In this document: positions 15,955 through 23,919 of the stretch, one piece after another
Numbering within the stretch: position 1 is the stretch's first letter
Layout of the letters: the number at the start of each line of letters is the position of its first letter
Source of the DNA: SIG565 sp045590755
GTDB taxonomy: Bacteria > Bacillota > Clostridia > Oscillospirales > Acutalibacteraceae
NCBI GenBank assembly: GCA_045590755.1
Contig: JAZNRP010000033.1
Location: 44,686 to 108,685 of the forward strand
Direction: 5' to 3'
Length of the DNA stretch: 64,000 nucleotides
Made by a program: the position numbers and the translations under genes
Notes under the pieces: generated by a model
The model's input: only the letters and a program-made list of their open reading frames with translations
Told to the model about the DNA's origin: nothing
Database searches by the model: none

Positions 15955-15984
15955 AAAGGACTTGGAAAACCAAGTCCTTTCTTT
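15955..15984. terminator. Terminator
   Basis: AAAGGACTTGG / CCAAGTCCTTT around AAAA, after the YwaF-like gene. Confidence 0.8.
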
Positions 15985-16085
15985 ATTGTTGATTTTTTAT
16001 TTTATAGGTGGTTTAATTGCCATATTTGCAATAGCACTTTTTAAATGGGTTAAAAATGATGAACTATTAAATCCTAAGCGTGCTA

Positions 16086-16436
16086 TTATAAATTGTATTT
16101 TTCTTTTGTTGTATTTATAGAAGAAATCAATACTCGTCTAATTTTACCACAATCATTTTGTAGTCCGGAATATATATCGTTGTCAATAATATCAGTTTTT
16201 GAAAAAAGTTTAAGCCAATATTCAGTTTCGTAACATTCTTTAAGTGCAATTTGAAGTTTTGAAACAAAATCGGCTTTGCTTTGCGCATAATTCGCCTCGT
16301 GAATATTAGCACCTATACTTGTTCCGCTTTTGAGAATTTGGTTCTTTAAAACACCTTTTCCTTGAATTCTATCGGTTAAATTAACGATTTTTACTGCGAA
16401 CTCGACCGAAAAATCTACCAAAAAATTATCAGACAT
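16086..16436 (-). CDS. Four-helix-bundle protein, S23/IVS family
   Basis: A 116-residue protein of the S23 family (four helix bundle, TIGR02436), first known from intervening sequences of 23S rRNA and related in fold to the Avd protein of diversity-generating retroelements. Typical signature: LKNQILKSGTSIGANIHEA followed by QSKADFVSKLQIALKECYET and EYWL. Start ATG at 16436 behind AAAAGGAG. Here it is not inside rRNA; its leader consists of an unusual hairpin array (16453-16630). The function is unknown, and binding structured RNA is a fair guess. Confidence 0.85.
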   Translation of the reverse strand: MSDNFLVDFSVEFAVKIVNLTDRIQGKGVLKNQILKSGTSIGANIHEANYAQSKADFVSKLQIALKECYETEYWLKLFSKTDIIDNDIYSGLQNDCGKIRRVLISSINTTKEKYNL

Positions 16437-16452
16437 ATATATTCTCCTTTTA

Positions 16453-16630
16453 ATGAAATGCGCTATGCGCATGAAATGATTTCATCATGAAATGCAACTT
16501 GCGTTGCATGAAATAAAATTTGCCATAAAGACCTATTAAAACAATGTGCCACATCAAAAGATGCGGCACATTTCATGCTTTAGCATTTAATTCACAGCGT
16601 GAATTTCATTTGCCGTAAGGCAAATTTCAT
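16453..16630. repeat. Symmetrical array of variable hairpins with ATGAAAT linkers
   Basis: Four ATGAAAT words (16453, 16471, 16487, 16508) separate different small palindromes: GCGCTATGCGC, GATTTCATC and GCAACTTGCGTTGC. After a central dyad TGTGCC(A/G)CATC at 16545-16570, the complementary linker ATTTCAT recurs (16570, 16624, and TTTCAT at 16604) between GCTTTAGC, TTCACAGCGTGAA and TTGCCGTAAGGCAA. Stems vary and linkers are constant. The whole array sits just upstream of the S23-type gene and after the GGGtGRT gene. Confidence 0.75.
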
Positions 16631-16648
16631 TAAACAAATAATTCATGA

Positions 16649-17650
16649 TTATTTATTAAGAGCTTCGTTAACTGCAACTGCGCAAGCAACTGTCATACCA
16701 ACCATAGGGTTGTTACCGGCCCCTATAAGACCCATCATTTCAACATGAGCAGGAACAGAAGAAGAACCTGCAAACTGAGCGTCAGAGTGCATACGGCCCA
16801 TTGTATCGGTCATACCGTAGGAAGCAGGACCTGCAGCCATGTTATCGGGGTGGAGCGTACGGCCTGTACCGCCACCGCTGGCTACTGAGAAGTACTTCTT
16901 GCCCTGTTCAATACATTCTTTCTTGTAAGTACCTGCAACAGGATGCTGGAAGCGTGTCGGGTTGGTTGAGTTACCGGTGATGGAAACATCAACGCCTTCC
17001 TTGTGCATAATAGCAACGCCTTCGCGTACATCATCAGCACCGTAGCAACGAACCTTTGAGCGTTCGCCGTTTGAGTAAGCAATTTCTTCAACTATGTTAA
17101 GTTCGCCTGTAAAGTAGTCAAACTTGGTCTGAACATAGGTAAAGCCATTGATACGAGAAATAATTTTAGCAGCATCTTTGCCAAGACCGTTAAGAATAAC
17201 GCGAAGCGGTTCTTTACGGGCTTTGTTAGCGCTACGAGCAAGACCGATAGCGCCTTCAGCAGCGGCAAAAGATTCGTGGCCTGCCAAGAATGCAAAGCAC
17301 TTTGTTTCTTCACGGAGAAGCATTGCGCCGAGGTTTCCGTGGCCGATACCAACCTTGCGGTCATCAGCAACCGAGCCGGGAATACAGAATGCCTGTAAAC
17401 CAAGACCGATTTTTTCAGCAGCTTCAGCAGCGTTAGCGGCGTTGTCCTTAATTGCAATAGCGCAACCTACAACATAAGCCCAGCAAGCATTTTCAAAGCA
17501 GATGGGCTGAATGCCCTTAACGATATTATAAGCATCTACGCCTGCTTTATCGCAGATTTCTTTAGCTTCCTCAATGGAGGAAATACCGTGTTTGTTTAAC
17601 TCGGCGTTAATTTGGTCAATTCTTCTTTCATAACTTTCGAATAAAGCCAT
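16649..17650 (-). CDS. GGGtGRT family protein
   Basis: A 333-residue member of the GGGtGRT family (PF14057), named for the motif seen here as SVASGGGTGRTLHPDN (about residues 263-278). Other conserved parts are GIGHGNLGAMLLREETKCFAFLAGHESFAAAEGA and a C-terminal GAGNNPMVGMTVACAVAV. The biochemical role is not established. It always seems to travel with the adjacent NifU-like scaffold protein, here 18 bases upstream on the same strand, which points to Fe-S or metal cofactor work. AGGAGGA precedes the ATG. Confidence 0.88.
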   Translation of the reverse strand: MALFESYERRIDQINAELNKHGISSIEEAKEICDKAGVDAYNIVKGIQPICFENACWAYVVGCAIAIKDNAANAAEAAEKIGLGLQAFCIPGSVADDRKVGIGHGNLGAMLLREETKCFAFLAGHESFAAAEGAIGLARSANKARKEPLRVILNGLGKDAAKIISRINGFTYVQTKFDYFTGELNIVEEIAYSNGERSKVRCYGADDVREGVAIMHKEGVDVSITGNSTNPTRFQHPVAGTYKKECIEQGKKYFSVASGGGTGRTLHPDNMAAGPASYGMTDTMGRMHSDAQFAGSSSVPAHVEMMGLIGAGNNPMVGMTVACAVAVNEALNK

Positions 17651-17668
17651 TTTTTCTTCCTCCTTTAA

Positions 17669-18361
17669 TTATTCGTGGCGCGGGTCAATGAGCTTAGCAG
17701 CGTCATCAACGCGTCCGTACTGACCGCTGGCCTTTGCTAATGCTTCATTAGCGTCCATGCCTTTAGCAATCATATCCATCATTTTTCCTAAGTGTACAAA
17801 CTTGTAACCGATAATTGTACCTGCTTCATCAACAGCACATTTTGTAATGTAACCTTCAGCAAGTTCAAGGTAACGCGGTCCTTTAAGAGAAGTTGCATAG
17901 GTTGTACCAGTTTGTGAGCGTAAGCCCTTACCTAAGTCTTCAAGACCGGCACCTATCTGGAGACCGTTTTCGGAGAAAGCACTCTGAGTACGACCGTAAA
18001 CAATCTGTAAAAAGAGTTCGCGCATAGCTGTGTTGATAGCATCGCAAACCAAGTCGGTATTAAGCGCTTCAAGAATGGTTTTGCCAACAAGGATTTCGGA
18101 AGCCATAGCGGCAGAGTGGGTCATACCCGAGCAGCCGATGGTTTCAACCAAAGCTTCTTCAATCACACCGTCTTTAACATTGAGTGTGAGTTTGCAAGCG
18201 CCCTGTTGCGGTGCGCACCAACCAATGCCGTGTGTAAGGCCGGAAATATCTTTTACTTCCTTAACCTGAACCCATTTTCCTTCTTCCGGAATCGGAGCAG
18301 GACCATGGTATGCGCCCTTGGCAAGCGGACACATATTTTCAACTTCTTTAGAAATAATCAT
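17669..18361 (-). CDS. Iron-sulfur cluster assembly scaffold-like protein
   Basis: A 230-residue protein annotated in Clostridia as an Fe-S assembly scaffold. It contains GIGWCAPQQGACKLTLNVKDG and ETIGCSGMTHSAAMASEIL, which fit the NifU N-terminal (IscU-like) fold with cysteine ligands, then an extra C-terminal part with LRSQTGTTYATSLKGPRYLE. The start ATG follows GAAAGGAG. It is first in a two-gene operon with the GGGtGRT gene. The client protein is unknown. Confidence 0.75.
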   Translation of the reverse strand: MIISKEVENMCPLAKGAYHGPAPIPEEGKWVQVKEVKDISGLTHGIGWCAPQQGACKLTLNVKDGVIEEALVETIGCSGMTHSAAMASEILVGKTILEALNTDLVCDAINTAMRELFLQIVYGRTQSAFSENGLQIGAGLEDLGKGLRSQTGTTYATSLKGPRYLELAEGYITKCAVDEAGTIIGYKFVHLGKMMDMIAKGMDANEALAKASGQYGRVDDAAKLIDPRHE

Positions 18362-18537
18362 ATATGTACTCCTTTCGGTATTTTAGTCGCATTTACAAAA
18401 TTCGACCGGACACAAACAATTATATAATAAAATTCGAAAAAAAACAACACCAAAATGTTAATTTGTGAAAAAATTATCATTATTGAGTTTTAAGTGCTAA
18501 TATGATAATATATAATCACCAAAAGGGGAGTGTTTTT

Positions 18538-19038
18538 ATGAGTTTTTCTGAAATCAGCGCAAAGGAAATAAAAGATAATATTATAAAAAGTATAGCGGAC
18601 GAATGGATGCTTATAACCGCAGGCAATAAAGATGATTATAATATGATGACGGCATCGTGGGGCTTTATGGGCGAAATGTGGGGTAATGACAGTGTGATTG
18701 CTGCCGTCCGCCCACAGCGTTATACAATGGAGTTTATTGATAAAAACGATTATTTTACTTTAAGCTTTTACGGTGACCAAAAGCAAATCCACAAGGTTTG
18801 CGGCTCGGTGTCTGGTAGGGATGTAAACAAGACCGAAATGACGGGGCTAACACCCGTATTTAGTGATAATACTGTGTATTTCGATGAAGCACGGCTTGTA
18901 ATTATCTGCAAAAAGCAGTATGTAGCGCCCCTTACCGCCGACGGATTTATTGACAAATCGTTATTAGAAAAGTGGTATAACAACGATTTGCACAATATGA
19001 TTATCGGTAAAATTGAAAAGGTTTTAATAAAAGAGTAA
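18538..19038 (+). CDS. Flavin reductase-like protein
   Basis: A 166-residue protein of the FMN-binding flavin reductase fold. MMTASWGFMGEMWGND and RPQRYTMEFIDKNDYFTLSF resemble the FMN-binding strand-loop; WYNNDLHNMIIGKIEKV closes the domain. The start is the ATG at 18538 behind AGGGGAG. Monocistronic. The electron acceptor is unknown. Confidence 0.82.
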   Translation: MSFSEISAKEIKDNIIKSIADEWMLITAGNKDDYNMMTASWGFMGEMWGNDSVIAAVRPQRYTMEFIDKNDYFTLSFYGDQKQIHKVCGSVSGRDVNKTEMTGLTPVFSDNTVYFDEARLVIICKKQYVAPLTADGFIDKSLLEKWYNNDLHNMIIGKIEKVLIKE

Positions 19039-19043
19039 AAATA

Positions 19044-19077
19044 AAAAGCCGTTTGGACGAAAATCCAAACGGCTTTT
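19044..19077. terminator. Bidirectional terminator
   Basis: AAAAGCCGTTTGGA / TCCAAACGGCTTTT; separates the flavin reductase-like gene from the converging tail-lysis locus. Confidence 0.88.
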
Positions 19078-19080
19078 ACA

Positions 19081-19767
19081 CTATTTCATTAAAAGACTGA
19101 TTATTTTATTAAGTAGTTTAATTATAATATTTTTTTCATCCTTTTCTGTTACACAGTCGCTGTTGATATTAGCATCAAAAGTGTTTTTAGAAGTTAATTC
19201 GCATTTGTCAATAATTACGCCTGCCAAAGCCGAAGATATTTTATCGGCAAATTGTTCCGTCAAAATAATGGGTGTATCGGCTGTACTGTCCATAAAACCA
19301 CATTCCATTAATATTGCGGGCATGGTAGTCATCCTACACTCACCAAAATCGGCTTTTGATAGGGGAGATGCACGGTTTCCCTTTAGACCTGTTGCATTGA
19401 CGGCTGCATTGTAAAATAATTTTTGCCAAGTTCTTGTTGTTTCATCTACATTAAGATAGGTATAAGCCATTATACCGCCGCCGCTTCCGCCGTTTATTCC
19501 TGCATTATGATGAATTGAAAGGTATAAATCCGCCTTGAATGAGTTGGCACTTTTTGCTCTTGTGGCAATCATCTTGTCAACCTGACCTGTGGTGTCATCC
19601 ATTCGTTTAACTTCAATACCGTCATACTGTGATAGAATATTCTCTATTTTACAGCAAATTCTGTTATTAAGCACCCATTCACGAGTCTCGTTTTTGTCGA
19701 TGCTTTTTAAGCATCGCTTTCCTGCAGTGTTTGCACCGTGACCTGCGTTTAAGGCTAATTTAAACAT
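19081..19767 (-). CDS. N-acetylmuramoyl-L-alanine amidase (endolysin of tail locus)
   Basis: A 228-residue Amidase_3 enzyme, the last gene of the tail locus. The zinc and catalytic segments LALNAGHG, SIHHNAGINGGSGGG and LMECGFMD are intact. It is clearly paralogous to the amidase at 3721-4428 (both share KNETREW and IDDTTG/MDDTTG) but lacks the SPOR tail; instead the end is a hydrophobic amphipathic stretch IIIKLLNKIISLLMK that might associate with membrane. Start ATG at 19767, overlapping the holin stop. No signal peptide, as for holin-dependent endolysins. Confidence 0.88.
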   Translation of the reverse strand: MFKLALNAGHGANTAGKRCLKSIDKNETREWVLNNRICCKIENILSQYDGIEVKRMDDTTGQVDKMIATRAKSANSFKADLYLSIHHNAGINGGSGGGIMAYTYLNVDETTRTWQKLFYNAAVNATGLKGNRASPLSKADFGECRMTTMPAILMECGFMDSTADTPIILTEQFADKISSALAGVIIDKCELTSKNTFDANINSDCVTEKDEKNIIIKLLNKIISLLMK

Positions 19768-20008
19768 CAATTTCTTCCTTTCTTAATTCCTGTAAATAAT
19801 TTTGTGCCTTCAAGGCGTTTTGACTGAAACTGTTGTTGTACCACCAGGCTGCTATTATTGATGATATTTCAATAATTAGCTCCAGAAATTCCGCAATTTC
19901 GTTTTCGCCTATCTGTAAAGGGTCAAAGCCGAGCTTACGAAGAATAATATTGATAATTACCAAAAATATTAAAATAGTTCTGAAAATAGTTGTTTTTGAA
20001 ATTTTCAT
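19760..20008 (-). CDS. Holin, SPP1-like family
   Basis: An 82-residue protein with a hydrophobic helix at residues ~10-28, a second at ~42-58 with AAWWYNNSFSQ, then a charged tail. It is the counterpart of the holin at 3480-3740. The ribosome site AAAGGAGA lies inside the end of the preceding gene. It overlaps the amidase gene by 8 bases. Confidence 0.75.
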   Translation of the reverse strand: MKISKTTIFRTILIFLVIINIILRKLGFDPLQIGENEIAEFLELIIEISSIIAAWWYNNSFSQNALKAQNYLQELRKEEIDV

Positions 20009-20221
20009 TTAGATGTTCTCCTTTTCTAACCGTTCTCCGATACTTTTTATCTGTTCTTCAAGAACGGGGATTTTGACGGCAAAATTATTGTGGGCATCCA
20101 CCTTTTTTTCTAATTGTTCTAAGCGGTAGTTTGTAAGTTTACCTGAAGTTACAATTCCACCGAAGGTGCCGAGTACGGTGCCCAAAAAAGATATAATTGC
20201 TATTATTACTGTATCGGTCAT
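20009..20221 (-). CDS. Small phage membrane-anchored protein beside holin
   Basis: A 70-residue protein with an N-terminal hydrophobic helix containing GTFGGIVTSGKLTNYR, then a coiled coil LEQLEKKVDAHN. The core is almost the same as in the 3257-3538 protein. Start ATG at 20221, four bases after the fibre stop; the longer frame to 20290 would overlap the fibre gene. Its role is probably auxiliary to the holin. Confidence 0.65.
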   Translation of the reverse strand: MTDTVIIAIISFLGTVLGTFGGIVTSGKLTNYRLEQLEKKVDAHNNFAVKIPVLEEQIKSIGERLEKENI

Positions 20222-20225
20222 TATA

Positions 20226-21992
20226 CTATTTAACTCTCTTCCAGCAATAAACGGCAACATACGGCGGCATATTGTTATGTGGCTGGTCACCGCCCGTATT
20301 CAAGATATTTTCCGATGACCATACAATAGGATTATATGATACTGAACCCGTATAGACCTTAGAAGTTCCGGCATTACTATGCTGTGCAAATTTGTGAGTG
20401 TGACTTGGCATTTCGTTAACTGTTAATTTATGAGTTGCCGCACCGCCCGAAGAACCCGCCGAGTAAGTATCACCTGCACATAATAGGAAAGTATCCTTTA
20501 TGCGATCCCACTCTCCGCCGAATAAGGTTTCAGGGGAAGCGGAATTAATGCTCATATAGATGGAACCTATGGGATAGGTTAAATCAAGAAGGCTTTTTTC
20601 GTTTATCTGTAAGGTTCCATTGTCTTCTCTCGGAACACAGTTTATACCTACCATATTGTTTCTTATAGATAATTCGGGACGTGAAGTCTGCAGAAAAACG
20701 GTATACGGGTAGCTGTCGAAGGAATCTTCTATAACGAGTTCAAAATTGAAGTTTTTGTCGGTTGCCAACTGGGCAATCAGCGAGTTATAAGAATAATTTT
20801 TAAGAGAACTGTTGTTATCGACAATATAGGTAGGTTCTCCAAAGTCTGTAGCGTCGCTTTCCTTATGTCGCCAGTAAATGCGATAAGCTGAATTTATAGC
20901 GATTATTTCTGAAACTTCTGCATTAAAAATCAAATAAGTGTTTTCGTATACATCGTTTTGTCGGTGCAACTGTAAATTACTGATGGTAGGCTGTGAGTAA
21001 TTATATATGGTGCCAAGGGTTGTTTCCTTTTTATCAGCCGAAGAATCGTTTTTTCGGCTATCTTCAACCCAACCGTAAATTTTTTCGGCGTTGGGTATGT
21101 CGGTTATGGTAAAATCGTTGCTTTCGCTCGCATACAATTTTTCTCCTATTTGTACGTGATATTTTTTTATTGAAGCAGAGTTTTTGGCTTCCACATTATG
21201 AAAGGTGATTTTTAGCTTCGATTTTGTAAGTATAATATCTTTTTCGTTGCCTACAAGATTTTTAACAGTTTCGTTAATCTGAGTATAAGAAATGCCGTCA
21301 CATGAAGGATTACTGTCTGTAACCTTGGCTGTGAAATTAACCGATTTTTCGCCTATATATGTACTGTCATTATAGGTTTTTGCAACTATTACCGATGAGA
21401 AATACGGACTGTTAGGGCATTGCACATAGAGAGTACTATCAGTTTGCCATTCATAACTTTCGGCAATATTTTCAGCGATGGTTTGGTAAGTGCCGTCCGC
21501 TTTTTTTAAGAGTATGGTATGCGTAAAGCTGTTACTAACGCGGTTGGTATTAATAACAATTTTTTCACCTATGTCAAATTCAGATTTGCTGAGAGTCGGA
21601 CTACTCACCCTTGGAATTGTGGGCAATGTTATGTTGTAGTACTGCTCGCTTGTAGAAAATGCAAAATGGTTTATATATGATGATAGCTTAAGTGTACAGC
21701 TACCGTCTGGGTTATGCGGTACGGTAATATTTTTTTCGAATAACTTTGTGTAGCTGTACTCGGTTATTTTTTGCGAGTCAGATACCGCATTTGAATACAG
21801 AGTGCCTTGTATGCGGCAGTAACAGGTACCCGAGCCTGATGTTGTGTAGCCCGAATTGTTTCTCCATGCCTGTACCTGAATGTTCATAGTAGTTGAATTG
21901 TTTTCTATGCTCTGTGACGAAGTGTTTACAACTATTCTGTAATTAACTCTTTGGTTGCTGGTTGTCATTGTCTGACTTATATAAGTTGCCAT
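20226..21992 (-). CDS. Tail fibre protein, DUF859-like with collar-type C-terminus
   Basis: A 588-residue protein. The N-terminal ~500 residues resemble the siphophage DUF859 family: repeated beta-sandwich-like segments such as VPHNPDGSCTLKLSSYINH and TLPTIPRVSSPTLS. The last ~120 residues look like a tail-collar or short-fibre tip: YPIGSIYMSINSASPETLFGG, WDRIKDTFLLCAGD, MPSHTHKF and NMPPYVAVYCWKR. Such tips bind the cell surface, so this is the likely specificity determinant of the tail locus. It shares one base with the preceding hub gene. Confidence 0.75.
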   Translation of the reverse strand: MATYISQTMTTSNQRVNYRIVVNTSSQSIENNSTTMNIQVQAWRNNSGYTTSGSGTCYCRIQGTLYSNAVSDSQKITEYSYTKLFEKNITVPHNPDGSCTLKLSSYINHFAFSTSEQYYNITLPTIPRVSSPTLSKSEFDIGEKIVINTNRVSNSFTHTILLKKADGTYQTIAENIAESYEWQTDSTLYVQCPNSPYFSSVIVAKTYNDSTYIGEKSVNFTAKVTDSNPSCDGISYTQINETVKNLVGNEKDIILTKSKLKITFHNVEAKNSASIKKYHVQIGEKLYASESNDFTITDIPNAEKIYGWVEDSRKNDSSADKKETTLGTIYNYSQPTISNLQLHRQNDVYENTYLIFNAEVSEIIAINSAYRIYWRHKESDATDFGEPTYIVDNNSSLKNYSYNSLIAQLATDKNFNFELVIEDSFDSYPYTVFLQTSRPELSIRNNMVGINCVPREDNGTLQINEKSLLDLTYPIGSIYMSINSASPETLFGGEWDRIKDTFLLCAGDTYSAGSSGGAATHKLTVNEMPSHTHKFAQHSNAGTSKVYTGSVSYNPIVWSSENILNTGGDQPHNNMPPYVAVYCWKRVK

Positions 21993-23527
21993 TAATTTTC
22001 ACCTCCAATAAATACAAAATCTGCACCGTCGTTACGCTTTATAATTTTTACCGCACCGACAGTTAAATCATCTTCAATTATGGTTTTTTGCAGCTTGGTG
22101 CCTACAGCAGAAACATTAATTCGCTCATTCTTATTTTTGTCAAGCACCTTAAAGGAATCGGGTGTCATTTGTGTCTGCATATCGCAGTCGGTATTACCTA
22201 CAATAATACCTGTGTCGTCAATTACTACCGAAGTGGTAACCACCTTTGATACTCCTGAATTGAGAGTGCTTTCAATATTTGCGGTTTTACTCTCTAAATC
22301 AGACTGTGCATTTTGCAGCTCTTCTGTTTTTGTTATACAGGCGGTTATATTATTGTTGGTCTGCTCGATAGTACTTTGTGAAAAATTATTACTGTTATTA
22401 AGGGCGCTGATTCTTGATAATGTACTGTCTAATGTGCGTTTTAGCTCATTTGTTTTGTTGTTTTTCTGCTTTATGCTTATATTAAGGCTTGTAAGGTTGT
22501 TTTTTTCAGCACTACCTGTTGCAGACACACTTACTTTCATACCGTTTTGCAGTTTATTCATGACAACAGATTTAATAATCTGATCGTCTGATGTTCTTAT
22601 GCAAATAGTGTCACTTATTTCGGGCACCTTTTCGCAGTCGAATAGTTCACATTCAAATGGCATATATGTAAAATTATTGATTTTGTTGAAGATATTTTCA
22701 GCCGCCTGTTTTATTGTGGCACTGTTATCGTTTTCTGCGGTCTGCTCACCCGTGCCTATGTAAAACAGCGGATTACCCTCAATAATGTATGCGTTATACT
22801 CCGCATCTTCATCGAGCGTGTTATCATAAATAATTGTACCTATGTCATCTTCGGTTGAGCGAATCTGTAGCTTATTAATAATCGGTGTGTTGGTTTCTAA
22901 AACCGAGTAGCTTATATAATCGGCATTAGTTATTATTTTTTCCTCATCAATTTCATTTGCAGTATCATAGAACTTTAACTCTGCTAAACCGTCTGTATTT
23001 ATGTATGCAAAGCAGCCTGCGGCTTCGGCAATCCAGTAAAGCATATCTCTGCCCTTTATATCGCTGCCTTCAAAATTTTTATAAAAAGTGAGTTCTCCGT
23101 TTGTAAAAGCGGTATTTGCCGCAGCAACACCGACAGATTCGCAAAGCTCTACAAACAATTCGCTTAGGGTAAAGCTGTCTTTGAGTTTCCCTATAAAAGC
23201 ATCTACCGTTTTTTCAAATTTCATCATTCGGTCGTATGCTGTTATTTTCCAACCTACATTTTTAATGTGCTCGGCAGTCTCCACCGTAAAGTAGCCTATT
23301 TTTTTACCGTTTCGAAAATATACGAATTCTTTACCTTGGGGATTGGGTATATTGTTTTCAAGGTCAAGTATATTAAATTCCACCTTTGCGGCAGGACAAC
23401 TTCCAAGAATAAGCCCTTCGCCGCTGTTTACCGACTGTGTAAGCGTAACTCCGCCCTGAATATTGGTATCATTTAGCAATAAATCGTTGCATTCGAAGAC
23501 ATTTTGGTGTATAATATTATCAGACAT
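21992..23527 (-). CDS. Tail hub/Tal-like protein
   Basis: A 511-residue tail-tip protein. The N-terminal ~330 residues fit the phage tail hub (Tal/gp27-like) pattern: FVYFRNGKKIGYFTVETAEH, then KITAYDRMMKFEK and GRDMLYWIAEAAGCFAYI, which are typical of these proteins. A coiled coil follows (about 335-420), then a C-terminal domain with DDTGIIVGN. I see no peptidase or lysozyme motif. It lies between the small tail protein and the fibre. Confidence 0.7.
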   Translation of the reverse strand: MSDNIIHQNVFECNDLLLNDTNIQGGVTLTQSVNSGEGLILGSCPAAKVEFNILDLENNIPNPQGKEFVYFRNGKKIGYFTVETAEHIKNVGWKITAYDRMMKFEKTVDAFIGKLKDSFTLSELFVELCESVGVAAANTAFTNGELTFYKNFEGSDIKGRDMLYWIAEAAGCFAYINTDGLAELKFYDTANEIDEEKIITNADYISYSVLETNTPIINKLQIRSTEDDIGTIIYDNTLDEDAEYNAYIIEGNPLFYIGTGEQTAENDNSATIKQAAENIFNKINNFTYMPFECELFDCEKVPEISDTICIRTSDDQIIKSVVMNKLQNGMKVSVSATGSAEKNNLTSLNISIKQKNNKTNELKRTLDSTLSRISALNNSNNFSQSTIEQTNNNITACITKTEELQNAQSDLESKTANIESTLNSGVSKVVTTSVVIDDTGIIVGNTDCDMQTQMTPDSFKVLDKNKNERINVSAVGTKLQKTIIEDDLTVGAVKIIKRNDGADFVFIGGEN

Positions 23528-23539
23528 AAAGCTTCCCCC

Positions 23540-23908
23540 TTACAGTTCACAAATTTCAAACTGCACAGCGGTATATATACCGCCGTTTTCATCTACTCGG
23601 GACAATACTCCGCCGTAGGATGTGCAGTAGGCATTTATTTGTTTTTGTTCTGCACAGTAGGGGAACTTAAATACAAAGGTTTTTCCAAGCAGTAGGTCTT
23701 TCATATAATCATATTCTGCGGCGGTCATAATGTTATACTGTAAAGAATATTTATGTACAGCGGACCTTGTCCATCTCACATGCATAACACCGTCATCGGT
23801 TGCACCTGAATTTTCGTCAAGCATACTTTCCACTGTTTCGGACATTTGCAGATGCGGCTCGTAAATGCTCTTGCCGTCAATGGTATAGTTTTGTGTTAAT
23901 TTATTCAT
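23540..23908 (-). CDS. Small tail component (Dit-position or DUF6711-like)
   Basis: A 122-residue protein between tape measure and hub, where siphophages encode the distal tail protein. Contents are beta-type with WTRSAVHKYSLQYNIMTAAE and LLLGKTFVFKFPYC; DUF6711-like proteins look similar. It is too short for a classical Dit with carbohydrate module. SD and start are normal (ATG after GAGGTGAAACA). Confidence 0.5.
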   Translation of the reverse strand: MNKLTQNYTIDGKSIYEPHLQMSETVESMLDENSGATDDGVMHVRWTRSAVHKYSLQYNIMTAAEYDYMKDLLLGKTFVFKFPYCAEQKQINAYCTSYGGVLSRVDENGGIYTAVQFEICEL

Positions 23909-23919
23909 ATTGTTTCACC

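Noticed and set aside
16453..16630. Hairpin array as a CRISPR array
   Set aside because: Linkers are only 7 bases, the variable parts are palindromes, and the array is mirror-symmetrical; no cas genes are present. I saw no CRISPR elsewhere in the window.
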